Shown here: positions 26,333 through 34,982 of the stretch, piece after piece | Layout: every line of letters starts with the position of its first letter | How positions within the stretch are numbered: position 1 is the first letter of the stretch | NCBI GenBank assembly: GCA_902494555.1 | Contig: CABUTR010000007.1 | Coordinates: 1-64,000, forward strand | Direction of reading: 5' to 3' | Length of the DNA: 64,000 nt | DNA from: an uncultured Collinsella sp. | GTDB taxonomy: Bacteria > Actinomycetota > Coriobacteriia > Coriobacteriales > Coriobacteriaceae | Made by a program: the position numbers and the translations under genes | The notes under the pieces: generated by a model | Told to the model about the DNA's origin: nothing | What the model saw: the letters and a program-made list of their open reading frames with translations, nothing else | The model's database searches: none

Positions 26333-26608
26333 ATGTTTGGACTGAGGGCTCCTGAGCTCATCATTATTCTCGTCGTTGTCCTGATTATATTCGGGCCTAA
26401 GAACCTGCCGAAGCTCGGCAAGTCCCTCGGCTCTACCGTCAAGAATATCCGCGAGGGTATGGAGGGCGACGATAAGACCGAGACCAAGCAGGCCGAGGAG
26501 GTCGTGGTCGAGCAGTCCGAGGAGGACAAGGAGATCGCTGAGCTCGAGGCCAAGCTCGCTGCTGCCAAGAAGAAGCAGGCAGAGGACAGCGACGCGGACG
26601 CAGAGTAG
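26333..26608 (+). CDS. tatA: Twin-arginine translocase subunit TatA
   Basis: This 91-residue membrane protein forms the pore-like part of the Tat folded-protein exporter. It has one N-terminal helix (ELIIILVVVLIIFGPKNLP), the conserved FGPKNLPKLGKSLG hinge, an amphipathic helix, and a highly charged tail rich in Glu and Lys that looks like a coiled coil. ATG 26333 has GGAGG upstream. TatC is not in the window. A Tat-type signal (SRRSLL) occurs on the lipoprotein at 57.1-58.1 kb, a possible client. Confidence 0.93.
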   Translation: MFGLRAPELIIILVVVLIIFGPKNLPKLGKSLGSTVKNIREGMEGDDKTETKQAEEVVVEQSEEDKEIAELEAKLAAAKKKQAEDSDADAE

Positions 26609-26631
26609 TCCCATCCCTTTGGGGTGAGCAC

Positions 26632-26668
26632 CTGACCGGCTTGCCCGCAGGCTAGCCGGTCTTTTTCG
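26632..26668 (+). terminator. Terminator of tatA
   Basis: GACCGGCT pairs with AGCCGGTC around a GC-rich loop and is followed by TTTTTCGTTTTG. Confidence 0.75.
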
Positions 26669-26714
26669 TTTTGTTGACAGTTGATTGTTTGATCAGAGTT
26701 GGGGAGATATCCGT

Positions 26715-27185
26715 ATGGACGCAAGCCAGATCGTACTGACCGCTGAGGGCCGCCAGAAGCTCGTCGAGGAGCTCGCTTGGCGTGAGGGCGATTACGCCAA
26801 GGAGATCGTCGAGGACATCAAGGAAGCCCGCGCGTTCGGCGACCTTTCGGAGAACTCCGAGTACGATGCCGCCAAGGACAAGCAGGCCCAGAACGCCGCT
26901 CGTATTGCCGAGATCCAGGCTATCCTCGCCAACGCTCAGGTTGCTGCCACCACGGGCGATCTGACCGTCTCCATCGGCTCCACCGTTTCCCTGATCGACC
27001 CCAACGGTGAGGTCATGGAAGTCACGCTTGTCGGTACCACCGAGACCAACTCGCTCGAGCACAAGATCTCCAACGAGTCTCCGGTCGGTCACGCCATCAT
27101 CGGTCACGGCGAGGGCGACTCCGTCGAGGTCGTTACGCCTTCCGGCAAGACTCGCGTCTACACCATCGCCAAGATCGCACGCTAG
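26715..27185 (+). CDS. greA: Transcription elongation factor GreA
   Basis: This 156-residue factor rescues backtracked RNA polymerase by stimulating transcript cleavage. The N-terminal coiled coil has ILTAEG-type start (IVLTAEGRQKLVEEL), the acidic tip segment DLSENSEYDAAKDKQ (here GDLSENSEYDAAKDKQ), and the C-terminal FKBP-like domain ends with SPVGHAIIGHGEGD and VVTPSGKTRVYTI. ATG 26715 has GGGGAG upstream; the open frame extends back without support. lysS follows, a frequent greA-lysS pairing. Confidence 0.95.
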   Translation: MDASQIVLTAEGRQKLVEELAWREGDYAKEIVEDIKEARAFGDLSENSEYDAAKDKQAQNAARIAEIQAILANAQVAATTGDLTVSIGSTVSLIDPNGEVMEVTLVGTTETNSLEHKISNESPVGHAIIGHGEGDSVEVVTPSGKTRVYTIAKIAR

Positions 27186-27212
27186 ACCACGGTCCCGCGT
27201 AAAGGTATGTTT

Positions 27213-27250
27213 TCGCTCCCTGGGACCGAATCCTGGGGAGCGTTTTAGTT
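27213..27250 (+). terminator. Hairpin between greA and lysS
   Basis: CGCTCCC pairs with GGGGAGCG around an inner CTGG/CCTGG region and is followed by TTTTAG, 15 bases before the lysS start. Some read-through to lysS is likely. Confidence 0.5.
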
Positions 27251-27264
27251 TGAGGAGCTAACTT

Positions 27265-29229
27265 ATGGCAGAGAACCAGAACGCCGCAGATCAGGCATCG
27301 ACGCTCAACGACGAGCGCGCCACCCGCCTGGCCAAGCGCGCCGCCCTGTTCGAGGCGGGCCAGAACCCCTATCCCGAGCACTCTGAGCTTGAGGACTACG
27401 TCGCCGATATCGAGGCTAAGTACGCCGAGCTTGCCGATGGCGAGGACACCGAGGACGTCGTGAAGATCGCCGGCCGTGTGGTCGCCAAGCGCGGTCAGGG
27501 CAAGATCATGTTCATCGTCGTGCGCGATGCGACTGCCGAGATTCAGCTGTTCTGCCGCATCAACGACATGGACGAGGCTGCCTGGAATACGCTCAAGTCC
27601 CTCGACCTGGGCGACATCCTGGGCGTGACCGGCGTGGTCGTGCGCACCCAGCGCGGCCAGCTTTCCGTTGCCCCTAAGAGCGCGACCCTGCTTGCCAAGG
27701 CCGTTCGTCCGCTGCCCGAGAAGTTCCACGGCCTCTCCGACAAGGAGACCCGCTATCGCCAGCGCTATGTCGACCTGATCGCCAACGACGACGTTCGCGA
27801 GACCTTCCGTAAGCGTTCACAGATTCTCTCCACCTTCCGCCGCTTTATGGAGTCCGACGGCTACATGGAGGTCGAGACCCCCATTCTGCAGACCATCCAG
27901 GGTGGTGCCACGGCCAAGCCGTTCATCACGCACTTCAACGCGCTCGATCAGGAGTGCTACCTGCGTATTGCCACCGAGCTGCACCTCAAGCGCTGCATTG
28001 TCGGTGGTTTTGAGCGCGTGTTCGAGATCGGCCGCATCTTCCGTAACGAGGGCATGGACCTTACCCACAACCCCGAGTTCACCACGATGGAGGCCTACCG
28101 TGCCTTCTCCGATCTCGAGGGCATGAAGGCGCTCGCCCAGGGCGTCATCAAGGCTGCCAACAAGGCTATCGGCAATCCTGAGGTCATCGAGTACCAGGGC
28201 CAGACCATTGACCTGTCCGGTGAGTGGGCCAGCCGCCCCATGACCGATATTGTCTCTGATGTGATCGGCAAGAAGGTCACCATCGATACGCCGGTCGAGG
28301 AGCTTGCCGCCGCCGCGCGCGAGAAGGGCCTGGAGATTAAGCCCGAGTGGACTGCTGGCAAGATCATCGCCGAGATCTACGATGAGCTGGGCGAGGACAC
28401 CATCGTCAACCCGACCTTCGTGTGCGATTACCCCATCGAGGTCAGCCCGCTCGCCAAGCGTTTTGAGGACGATCCGCGTCTAACCCACCGCTTTGAGCTG
28501 GTTATCGCCGGCCACGAGTACGCCAACGCATTCTCCGAGCTCAACGACCCGGTCGACCAGGCCGAGCGCTTTGCCGCCCAGATGGCCGAGAAGGCCGGCG
28601 GCGACGACGAGGCCATGGAATACGACGAGGACTACGTGCGCGCCCTCGAGTACGGTATGCCTCCCGCGGGCGGCATCGGTATCGGTATCGACCGCGTGGT
28701 CATGTTGCTCACCAACCAGGCTTCCATTCGCGACGTCCTGCTGTTCCCCCACATGAAGCCCGAGAAGGGTTTCCAGTCTGGTGCCGCTGCCGCCAAGGCT
28801 GCCGAGGCCGGCAACGCCGCAAGCCCGTTCGTCAAGTCGCTTAAGCCCACGCTCGATTACTCCAAGATCGCCGTTGAGCCGCTGTTTGAGGAGTTCGTCG
28901 ACTTCGATACCTTCTCCAAGAGCGATTTCCGCGCTGTGAAGGTCAAGGCATGCGAGGCCGTCAAGAAGTCCAAGAAGCTGCTGAACTTTACGCTCGACGA
29001 CGGTACCGGTACCGACCGCACCATCCTCTCCGGTATTCACGCTTATTACGAGCCCGAGGACCTGGTCGGCAAGACCTTGCTCGCCATCACCAACCTGCCT
29101 CCGCGCAAGATGATGGGTATTCCCAGCTGCGGCATGCTGATCAGCGCTGTCCACGAGGAGGAGGGCGAGGAGCGCCTCAACCTGATCCAGCTCGACGCCT
29201 CCATCCCCGCCGGCGCAAAGATGTACTAG
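27265..29229 (+). CDS. lysS: Lysyl-tRNA synthetase with C-terminal tRNA-binding domain
   Basis: This 654-residue class-II synthetase charges tRNA-Lys. Residues 60-150 form the OB anticodon-binding domain; the catalytic core shows motif 1 near FRRFMESDGYMEVETPIL, motif 2 RIFRNEGMDLTHNPEFT, and motif 3 GIGIGIDRVVMLLT. The enzyme would normally end near residue 505 (LFPHMKP). Here a linker and a second OB-like domain of about 120 residues follow (from DFDTFSKSDFRAVKVKACE to the end, with LPPRKMMGIPSCGML). That domain matches the Trbp111/MetRS C-terminal tRNA-binding type. The fusion is unusual for LysRS. GAGGAG precedes the ATG. Confidence 0.95.
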   Translation: MAENQNAADQASTLNDERATRLAKRAALFEAGQNPYPEHSELEDYVADIEAKYAELADGEDTEDVVKIAGRVVAKRGQGKIMFIVVRDATAEIQLFCRINDMDEAAWNTLKSLDLGDILGVTGVVVRTQRGQLSVAPKSATLLAKAVRPLPEKFHGLSDKETRYRQRYVDLIANDDVRETFRKRSQILSTFRRFMESDGYMEVETPILQTIQGGATAKPFITHFNALDQECYLRIATELHLKRCIVGGFERVFEIGRIFRNEGMDLTHNPEFTTMEAYRAFSDLEGMKALAQGVIKAANKAIGNPEVIEYQGQTIDLSGEWASRPMTDIVSDVIGKKVTIDTPVEELAAAAREKGLEIKPEWTAGKIIAEIYDELGEDTIVNPTFVCDYPIEVSPLAKRFEDDPRLTHRFELVIAGHEYANAFSELNDPVDQAERFAAQMAEKAGGDDEAMEYDEDYVRALEYGMPPAGGIGIGIDRVVMLLTNQASIRDVLLFPHMKPEKGFQSGAAAAKAAEAGNAASPFVKSLKPTLDYSKIAVEPLFEEFVDFDTFSKSDFRAVKVKACEAVKKSKKLLNFTLDDGTGTDRTILSGIHAYYEPEDLVGKTLLAITNLPPRKMMGIPSCGMLISAVHEEEGEERLNLIQLDASIPAGAKMY

Positions 29230-29231
29230 GG

Positions 29232-29408
29232 GGTTACGGCGTTTTGCCAAACGCCGTAACCAGTTGACGCTGCAAGCCCGCCAGAGCGGCAATCTGCCTT
29301 TCAACTTCGGCGGCATGACCAAAAGGTCAATGCCGCCTTGTTTCAAGGCACCTTGCTCGCTCTGGCGGGCTTTCGCTGTCGTTGCCAAGGCATCGGCGTT
29401 GCCTTGGC
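29232..29408 (+). repeat. Structured repeat element, copy A
   Basis: Four hairpins are visible: GGTTACGGCGTTT/AAACGCCGTAACC (29232-29261); a 13-bp outer stem (29275-29287 with 29359-29371); inside it TGCCTT/AAGGCA and the tip GGCGGCATGACC/GGTCAATGCCGCC (29309-29337); and GCCAAGGCA/TGCCTTGGC (29384-29408). Copies B (62610-62832) and C (42245-42347) share the central part with compensatory changes. It begins two bases after the lysS stop. No T run follows. Confidence 0.8.
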
Positions 29409-29550
29409 TGTCAATAGTCATTGTGGACGTTCTTAAACGACTACCCAACGGCTATTGCGCACATGGCTCGTATAGCAGTCGTCTCTTTTATGTTTCCTTT
29501 AGCCGTCGCTGCCTAGGATGGGGGTTAGTCGGCAGGAAGGGAGTGCCTAT

Positions 29551-31119
29551 ATGGACGATGTGAGCGAGCGTGCAATTGAAGAGGAGATGCTCGATCAGTT
29601 CAATTACTTCGATGATGAGGACGAGGAGCTGATCGATCGTCGCGAGCCGGCGTCGCTCGATGCCTTCGACCTTGTTGATGAAGAGCCCGACGAGGACGAG
29701 GTCGAATCAGCGGAGCCCCCACAGTCTTCGCGCCTGGACTCGCTGCTTTCGAGAGTCCCTATGCACCACGGCGCTCGTGCCGGCGCGCTTCATATGAAAA
29801 CTGACTGGCGCCAGATCGTGACGGCAGGCGATGAGCTTGCCGTCGATGCGCCGCTCACCGATAAATCATCCATCATCTGTCGCACCGGCATGCTTATGCT
29901 GGCAAGTGGAACAGGTGCCTGGCGCGTGCGCGATACCATGAATCGTGTTGCTGCCGTGCTTGGCGTCACGATTCACGTCGATCTGAGTCTCCTGTCGTTT
30001 GAGTGCACCTGCATCGAAGACGGTCACTGCTTTAACGAGGTCGTCAGCCTACCCACAACGGGAGTCAATACTCATCGCATTTGGATGATGGAGAGCTTCT
30101 TAAAGGAAATTGAGATTTACGGGCGCCGTTTTACCGTGCACGAGTACCACGAGATGCTCAAGACCGTTGAGAGCTCGAAGCCCGATTACGCTTCCTGGCA
30201 ACAGGGCCTTGCGGCAGCCTGTGCTTGCGGCGCCTTTGTCTTTTTGCTCGGCGGCGGCCCTATCGAGATGGCCTGCGCATTCGTAGGCGCTGGTGTCGGC
30301 AACTTTGCTCGCTCCCATATTCTCAAGCAGGGCCTTGGCCAGTTTAGCGCGCTGACGATCGGCGTTGCGCTCGCTTGCGTTTCGTATCTGCTGGCATTGC
30401 TCGGCCTTGGCCAGGTCGTACCGGGGGCAATGTCGCACCAAGAAGGCTATATCGGCGCCATGCTCTTTGTGATTCCCGGCTTTCCCCTCATTACGGCAGG
30501 CCTCGACATCGCTAAGCTCGACATGCGAAGCGGTATCGAGCGTCTTTCGTATGCTGTGTCTATTATTGTGATGGCGACCCTCGTAGGTTGGATGGTTGCC
30601 GAGTGTGTGGGACTGGCGCCGGATGACTTCGCCCCGCTTGGTCTCTCACCGTTGGCTCTTACGCTCTTGCGCGTGCTGATGAGCTTTATCGGCGTATTTG
30701 GCTTCTCGGTTATGTTCAACAGTCCGGTAAAGATGGCAGCGGCGGCAGGGCTCATCGGCGCCGTGTCTAATACCTTGCGCCTTACGCTCGTCGATGCGCC
30801 GACGCTGTTTCCCTTCTTGGGCCTGAGTGCGGGCATGCCTCCCGAGGCGGCTGCGTTTACCGGCGCGTTGGTATCGGGGCTGCTCGCGAGCTTGGCCGAA
30901 ATCAAGCTCACCTACCCACGTATCGCCCTCACGGTGCCTTCGATTGTCATTATGGTGCCGGGCTTGTATCTGTATCGCTCGATGTATTACATGTGCACCT
31001 TCGACACGGTCAATATGCTCGGCTGGTTTGTGCGTGCAGTGCTCATCGTGGCGTTTTTGCCCGTTGGTCTGGGTGTGGCGCGTACGCTCACCGACCCTCG
31101 CTGGCGCCACACCAGCTAA
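29551..31119 (+). CDS. Threonine/serine exporter family membrane protein (ThrE-like)
   Basis: A 522-residue protein with an acidic N-terminal region of about 70 residues (EEEMLDQFNYFDDEDEELID), a soluble part near 95-200, then about ten hydrophobic helices. The layout matches the ThrE exporter family (a DUF1212-type half followed by a DUF3815-type half), which exports threonine and serine. Conserved-looking segments are GLAAACACGAFVFLLGGG and VPSIVIMVPGLYLYRSMYY. ATG 29551 has AAGGGAG upstream, better than ATG 29518. The transported substrate is inferred from family only. Confidence 0.82.
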   Translation: MDDVSERAIEEEMLDQFNYFDDEDEELIDRREPASLDAFDLVDEEPDEDEVESAEPPQSSRLDSLLSRVPMHHGARAGALHMKTDWRQIVTAGDELAVDAPLTDKSSIICRTGMLMLASGTGAWRVRDTMNRVAAVLGVTIHVDLSLLSFECTCIEDGHCFNEVVSLPTTGVNTHRIWMMESFLKEIEIYGRRFTVHEYHEMLKTVESSKPDYASWQQGLAAACACGAFVFLLGGGPIEMACAFVGAGVGNFARSHILKQGLGQFSALTIGVALACVSYLLALLGLGQVVPGAMSHQEGYIGAMLFVIPGFPLITAGLDIAKLDMRSGIERLSYAVSIIVMATLVGWMVAECVGLAPDDFAPLGLSPLALTLLRVLMSFIGVFGFSVMFNSPVKMAAAAGLIGAVSNTLRLTLVDAPTLFPFLGLSAGMPPEAAAFTGALVSGLLASLAEIKLTYPRIALTVPSIVIMVPGLYLYRSMYYMCTFDTVNMLGWFVRAVLIVAFLPVGLGVARTLTDPRWRHTS

Positions 31120-31155
31120 TTGGTACAAGGGGGATAGGTCACTTTGCACCAAATG

Positions 31156-31222
31156 AGTTGCGGTGAAATAGGGACTGAATTGCTGCTTAAAGGGTCAAAA
31201 CAGTCCGTATTCCACCGCAACT
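31156..31222. repeat. Large inverted repeat downstream of the exporter gene
   Basis: A 22-bp stem with two mismatches (31156-31177 with 31201-31222) and a 23-nt loop. It lies in a 313-bp gene-free spacer and has no T run. It is probably a short palindromic repeat rather than a terminator. Confidence 0.6.
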
Positions 31223-31337
31223 TATGGGGTCGGGGGATTATTGGTGCCCTGCATCTTCACAAACTCAACGCTTACGAAGCGCGGGGTTTTCGTGCTAGGC
31301 TGGTTCCACCACATAAGTAGTCGCAGACGCACGTGCC

Positions 31338-31388
31338 ACGGGCGGGCGAGATGAAGTCCCAACAGCTCCATCTTGCCCGCCCGTTTTT
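31338..31388 (+). terminator. Intrinsic terminator 45 bp upstream of the DUF2798 gene
   Basis: ACGGGCGGGCGAGATG (31338-31353) pairs with CATCTTGCCCGCCCGT (31369-31384), then TTTTTG. It lies between the spacer and the next gene on the same strand, with no clear promoter after it, so it could be an attenuator. Confidence 0.7.
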
Positions 31389-31432
31389 GTTGCGTGGTAC
31401 CGCGGCGTAACACAGAAAGGATTTTGCCCTTT

Positions 31433-32026
31433 ATGCCTATCAACAAACGAGAGAGCCTGCTGTTCACCTTTATCATGTGCTTTTGCATGGTGCTTTGGAT
31501 GAGCATCTACAACGTTGCCCTGCAGCATGGGGCCATCAACGGCGAGGTTGTTGCCGCCGCGTGGCTCGGCTTCCCCGTTGCCTACGTTTTTGCCATGTGC
31601 TGCGACTGGTTTGTTGCCAGCCCCCTTGCCAAGGGTTTCGCCTTTAAATTCCTGGTCACGCCGGGCAAGAGCTCGCCGCTTGCCATGACGCTCGCCGTCA
31701 GCTCCTGCATGGTCGTTCCTATGGTCATCATCATGTCGCTCTACGGTGCGTGCGAGGGCCTATTCCACATGCCCGGCGGTCCGCTCGCCAACCTGCAGCT
31801 GCTGCCGATGATGTGGCTCGTTAACATTCCGCGCAACTTTATCATGGCCCTGCCCTGGAACCTGCTGGTGGCCGGTCCGGTTGCTCGCTTTGTCTTCCGC
31901 CGCGCCTTCCCCATGGGCACGGTCTTTGCCGAGCCGCACATGGAGCTCGTGCGCATGCCGGGCGCTCCCGTTGCCGATGCCGTCAATGACGTTGCCGAGA
32001 GCATGGACGCCGAGCCCGCCTGCTAG
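31433..32026 (+). CDS. DUF2798-type membrane protein
   Basis: A 197-residue membrane protein with four predicted helices in two repeats, each with a hydrophobic hairpin (near LLFTFIMCFCMVLWMSIYNV and MTLAVSSCMVVPMVIIMSLY) and similar NIP/F-P-A motifs. This two-repeat layout is that of DUF2798 proteins, which have no known function. ATG 31433 is preceded by AGAAAGG. A terminator-like hairpin lies just upstream, suggesting leader control. Confidence 0.7.
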   Translation: MPINKRESLLFTFIMCFCMVLWMSIYNVALQHGAINGEVVAAAWLGFPVAYVFAMCCDWFVASPLAKGFAFKFLVTPGKSSPLAMTLAVSSCMVVPMVIIMSLYGACEGLFHMPGGPLANLQLLPMMWLVNIPRNFIMALPWNLLVAGPVARFVFRRAFPMGTVFAEPHMELVRMPGAPVADAVNDVAESMDAEPAC

Positions 32027-32150
32027 ACAGCAGCTCAAAACCAAACCGCCAAACGGACCCGAGCAATTCCTTTTTTTGTAGACGTTGTCGCGCGGCTACG
32101 GGCGGGAAAGGTCCCAACGGTTAACATATACTCCATATGGGTAAAGAGAC

Positions 32151-32178
32151 CAAAGCGCTGCCGCGGGGCGGCGCTTTG
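32151..32178 (+). promoter_or_regulatory. Hairpin in the clpC 5' leader
   Basis: A 12-bp stem (CAAAGCGC-T-GCC with GGC-G-GCGCTTTG) has a GCGG loop. It lies 37 bp before the clpC ATG and is followed by GAAAAAAA rather than T, so it is more likely a leader or mRNA stability element than a terminator. A TATACT box lies 19 bp upstream of it (32127-32132). Confidence 0.5.
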
Positions 32179-32215
32179 CGTTTGAAAAAAACTAGCTCGT
32201 CTAAGAGGAACTAGC

Positions 32216-34858
32216 ATGTTAGACCGTTTTACCGATCGCGCGCGCAAGGTCATGTCCATGGCCAAGCAAGAGGCGCTCGATCTTCACTCAAATAAGGTGG
32301 GCACCGAGCACCTGCTGCTCGCGCTTGCCAAGGAGGACGAGGGCATTGCCGCCGAGGCACTGCGTTCGCTCGACATCTCCTACGATGACATCATGGATAC
32401 TCTCAAAGAGGTCCAGACCACGGTTCCCGAGCCCAGCGAGGAGACCGAGGCTGCCAAGCTTGCCTTTACGCCGCTCGTCATTAGCGTGATGGAGCGCTCC
32501 TTCCGCGTGGCGCGTGAGAACAACCAGACGTATGTGTCGACCGAGCACCTGCTCATCGGTATCGTCGAAGAGGGCAACGGCATGGCCATGGACATCCTCA
32601 TGCGCCTGGGTGTGTCGTCCGCTTCCATCAAAAAGGCTATCGAGAAACTCACCGCCAAGGACCAGGATAAGAAGCGTCCGCTCGCTGGCGCCGGTGCTGG
32701 TCGTCCCGGTACGGGCCTGCCGTTCTTTAGCGGCTCGGATGCCTCCCAGCAAAAGGGGAACGGTACCGATACACTTAAGCAGTTCGCGACCAACCTTACG
32801 CAGAAGGCGCGCGACGGCGAACTCGATCCGGTGATCGGCCGCGAAAAGGAAGTCCAGCGTATGATGGAAATTCTTTCGCGCCGCACCAAGAACAACCCGC
32901 TCATCCTGGGCGATCCCGGCGTGGGCAAGACGGCCATCGTCGAGGGTCTGGCCCAGCAGATCGCCGCCGGCAACGTGCCCGAGAACCTCATGAACCAGAA
33001 TATCTGGACGCTCGACCTGCCGGGTCTCGTTGCGGGCGCCAAGTATCGCGGTGAGTTCGAGGAGCGCCTCAAGAACGTGATCCAGGAGGCAACCGAGGCC
33101 GACGACGTCATCCTGTTTATCGATGAGATGCACACCATTATCGGTGCCGGTTCCGCCGAGGGCTCCATCGACGCGAGCTCCATGCTCAAGCCGGTGCTCG
33201 CGCGCGGCGCTTTCCAGATTATCGGTGCCACCACGGCCGAGGAGTTCCGCAAGTACCTCACCAAGGACCCGGCCTTCGAGCGTCGCTTCCAGACTATCGA
33301 TGTCGAGGAGCCGAGTGTCGAGGACACCGTCAAGATTCTGACTGCGCTCAAGCCGCGCTACGAGGAGCACCACCACGTGCGCTACACGCAAGGTGCCATC
33401 GAAGCCGCCGCGAACCTCTCCAACCGCTATATCCAGGACCGCTTCCTGCCCGATAAGGCCATCGACCTCATTGACGAGGCCGGTGCCCGCGCTCGCATCG
33501 CCGCGAATCGCGCGCCCGAGCCGGTGCGCGAGGCCGAGCATCGCATCGAGGAGCTCAAGGCTGCCGCACAGGAGGCTACCGAGAGCGACGATATGAACAA
33601 GGCCGCCGAGATCACCGAGCAGCAGAAGGCTGCCGAGATCGAACTCGCCGAGGCCAAGGCTGCCTGGACCGCCGAGCTCGACGCCAGCCCGCTCACCATC
33701 GATGTCTCCCAGATCGCCGATATCGTGTCCGTGACCTCGGGCGTGCCGGTGTCCTCGCTTACCGAGAGCGAGAGCCGTCGCCTGCTGCAGGCCGAAAGCG
33801 TGCTCAAGACGCGCATCATCGGTCAGGATGAGGCTGTCGAGGCAGTTGCCAAGGCCGTGCGCCGCAGCCGCTCGCCGCTCAAGGATCCGCGTCGCCCCGG
33901 CGGCAGCTTTATCTTCCTGGGTCCCACCGGCACGGGCAAGACCGAGCTTGCCAAGACGCTCGCCGAGTATCTCTTTGGCAGCAAGGACGCGCTCATCAGC
34001 TTCGACATGTCCGAGTTCGGTAGCGAGTTCGAGGTCTCCAAGCTCATCGGCAGCCCTCCGGGTTACGTCGGTCACGACGAGGGCGGCCAGCTCACCAAGG
34101 CCGTTCGTCGCCACCCGTACTCGGTCGTGCTGTTCGACGAGATCGAGAAGGCGCACCCCGATATCTTCAACATCCTGCTGCAGGTGCTGGAGGAGGGCCG
34201 CCTGACTGATAGCCAGGGCAAGACGGTCGACTTCCGCAACACCGTGATCATCATGACGTCCAACGTGGGCGCCCGCGAGATCGCACAGGATGCGAGCGTT
34301 GGCTTTGGCACCACCGGCGAGCAGGGCCTCACCTCGAGTGAGATCCGCGGCCGCGCGATGGGCGAGCTCAAGCGCCTGTTCCGCCCCGAGCTGCTCAACC
34401 GTATCGACGACATTGTGGTGTTCCAGAAGCTTTCGGGTGAGAACCTGACCAAGATCGCGCACCTGCTGGTGGACGACCTGCGTCAGCGTTTGATTGCCAA
34501 CGGTATGAACATCAAGCTCACCGATGCGGCCTATGACAAGATCGTGGCCGAGGGCACCGACCTGACCAACGGTGCGCGTCCGCTGCGCCGCGCCATCCAA
34601 AAGCTTATCGAGGATCCGTTGTCCGAGGAGCTGCTGGCCGGCGAGTGGGGCGAGGGCGATACCGTCCTGTGCGATGTGGCCGACGGCAAGTTTGTCTTTA
34701 GCCACGGCACGGGCGAGATCCCGGCACCGCGTCCGGCGGGCACGCTCGGTGGTGATACCGCCCCGGCGGCACCGCACACTGGCAACGCCGCGCCCGTGAG
34801 CGGCGGCGTGACCTCGGGCCCCGGCGGCATGATGCAAGCCGGTTCCGGCGCGCTGTAG
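32216..34858 (+). CDS. clpC: ATP-dependent Clp protease ATP-binding subunit ClpC
   Basis: This 880-residue AAA+ unfoldase feeds substrates to ClpP. Residues 1-145 form the two-repeat Clp-N domain (FTDRARKVMSMAKQEA at the start). NBD1 has Walker A GDPGVGKTAIVEG near 232 and Walker B VILFIDEMHT. A middle coiled coil of about 60 residues (EHRIEELKAAAQEATESDD) is the short ClpC type, unlike ClpB. NBD2 has GPTGTGKTELAKTL near 570 and the arginine-finger region. A Gly/Ala/Pro-rich tail of about 50 residues ends the protein. mcsA/mcsB/ctsR do not precede it. A GAGGAAC precedes the ATG. Confidence 0.95.
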   Translation: MLDRFTDRARKVMSMAKQEALDLHSNKVGTEHLLLALAKEDEGIAAEALRSLDISYDDIMDTLKEVQTTVPEPSEETEAAKLAFTPLVISVMERSFRVARENNQTYVSTEHLLIGIVEEGNGMAMDILMRLGVSSASIKKAIEKLTAKDQDKKRPLAGAGAGRPGTGLPFFSGSDASQQKGNGTDTLKQFATNLTQKARDGELDPVIGREKEVQRMMEILSRRTKNNPLILGDPGVGKTAIVEGLAQQIAAGNVPENLMNQNIWTLDLPGLVAGAKYRGEFEERLKNVIQEATEADDVILFIDEMHTIIGAGSAEGSIDASSMLKPVLARGAFQIIGATTAEEFRKYLTKDPAFERRFQTIDVEEPSVEDTVKILTALKPRYEEHHHVRYTQGAIEAAANLSNRYIQDRFLPDKAIDLIDEAGARARIAANRAPEPVREAEHRIEELKAAAQEATESDDMNKAAEITEQQKAAEIELAEAKAAWTAELDASPLTIDVSQIADIVSVTSGVPVSSLTESESRRLLQAESVLKTRIIGQDEAVEAVAKAVRRSRSPLKDPRRPGGSFIFLGPTGTGKTELAKTLAEYLFGSKDALISFDMSEFGSEFEVSKLIGSPPGYVGHDEGGQLTKAVRRHPYSVVLFDEIEKAHPDIFNILLQVLEEGRLTDSQGKTVDFRNTVIIMTSNVGAREIAQDASVGFGTTGEQGLTSSEIRGRAMGELKRLFRPELLNRIDDIVVFQKLSGENLTKIAHLLVDDLRQRLIANGMNIKLTDAAYDKIVAEGTDLTNGARPLRRAIQKLIEDPLSEELLAGEWGEGDTVLCDVADGKFVFSHGTGEIPAPRPAGTLGGDTAPAAPHTGNAAPVSGGVTSGPGGMMQAGSGAL

Positions 34859-34879
34859 GGATTAAACATACCTTGTATA

Positions 34880-34918
34880 ACGGGGGCGTTTCCGATAAGG
34901 AAGCGCCCTCATTTCTAT
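34880..34918 (+). terminator. Terminator of clpC
   Basis: GGGGGCGTTTCC pairs with GGAAGCGCCCTC around GATAA, followed by ATTTCTATT. Confidence 0.7.
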
Positions 34919-34940
34919 TGAAATGCGCTTCAATCTGCCG

Positions 34941-34971
34941 TGCTATACTAAAATCGAGATATAGTATAGCA
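34941..34971. promoter_or_regulatory. Palindromic operator/promoter of the toxin-antitoxin pair
   Basis: TGCTATACT (34941-34949) and AGTATAGCA (34963-34971) form a perfect 9-bp inverted repeat, 11 bp upstream of the antitoxin ATG. The left arm contains TATACT, a possible -10 box. Autorepression by ribbon-helix-helix antitoxins at such sites is general for the families. Confidence 0.65.
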
Positions 34972-34982
34972 AAGGAGCTGAT

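Noticed and set aside
31388..31410. T-box leader before the DUF2798 gene because of GTGGTACCGCGG
   Set aside because: The terminator precedes this word instead of following it, and no specifier stem could be found; a chance match is more likely.
32288..34837. 849-codon open frame antisense to clpC
   Set aside because: Same codon-bias shadow effect; no motif and no ribosome site.
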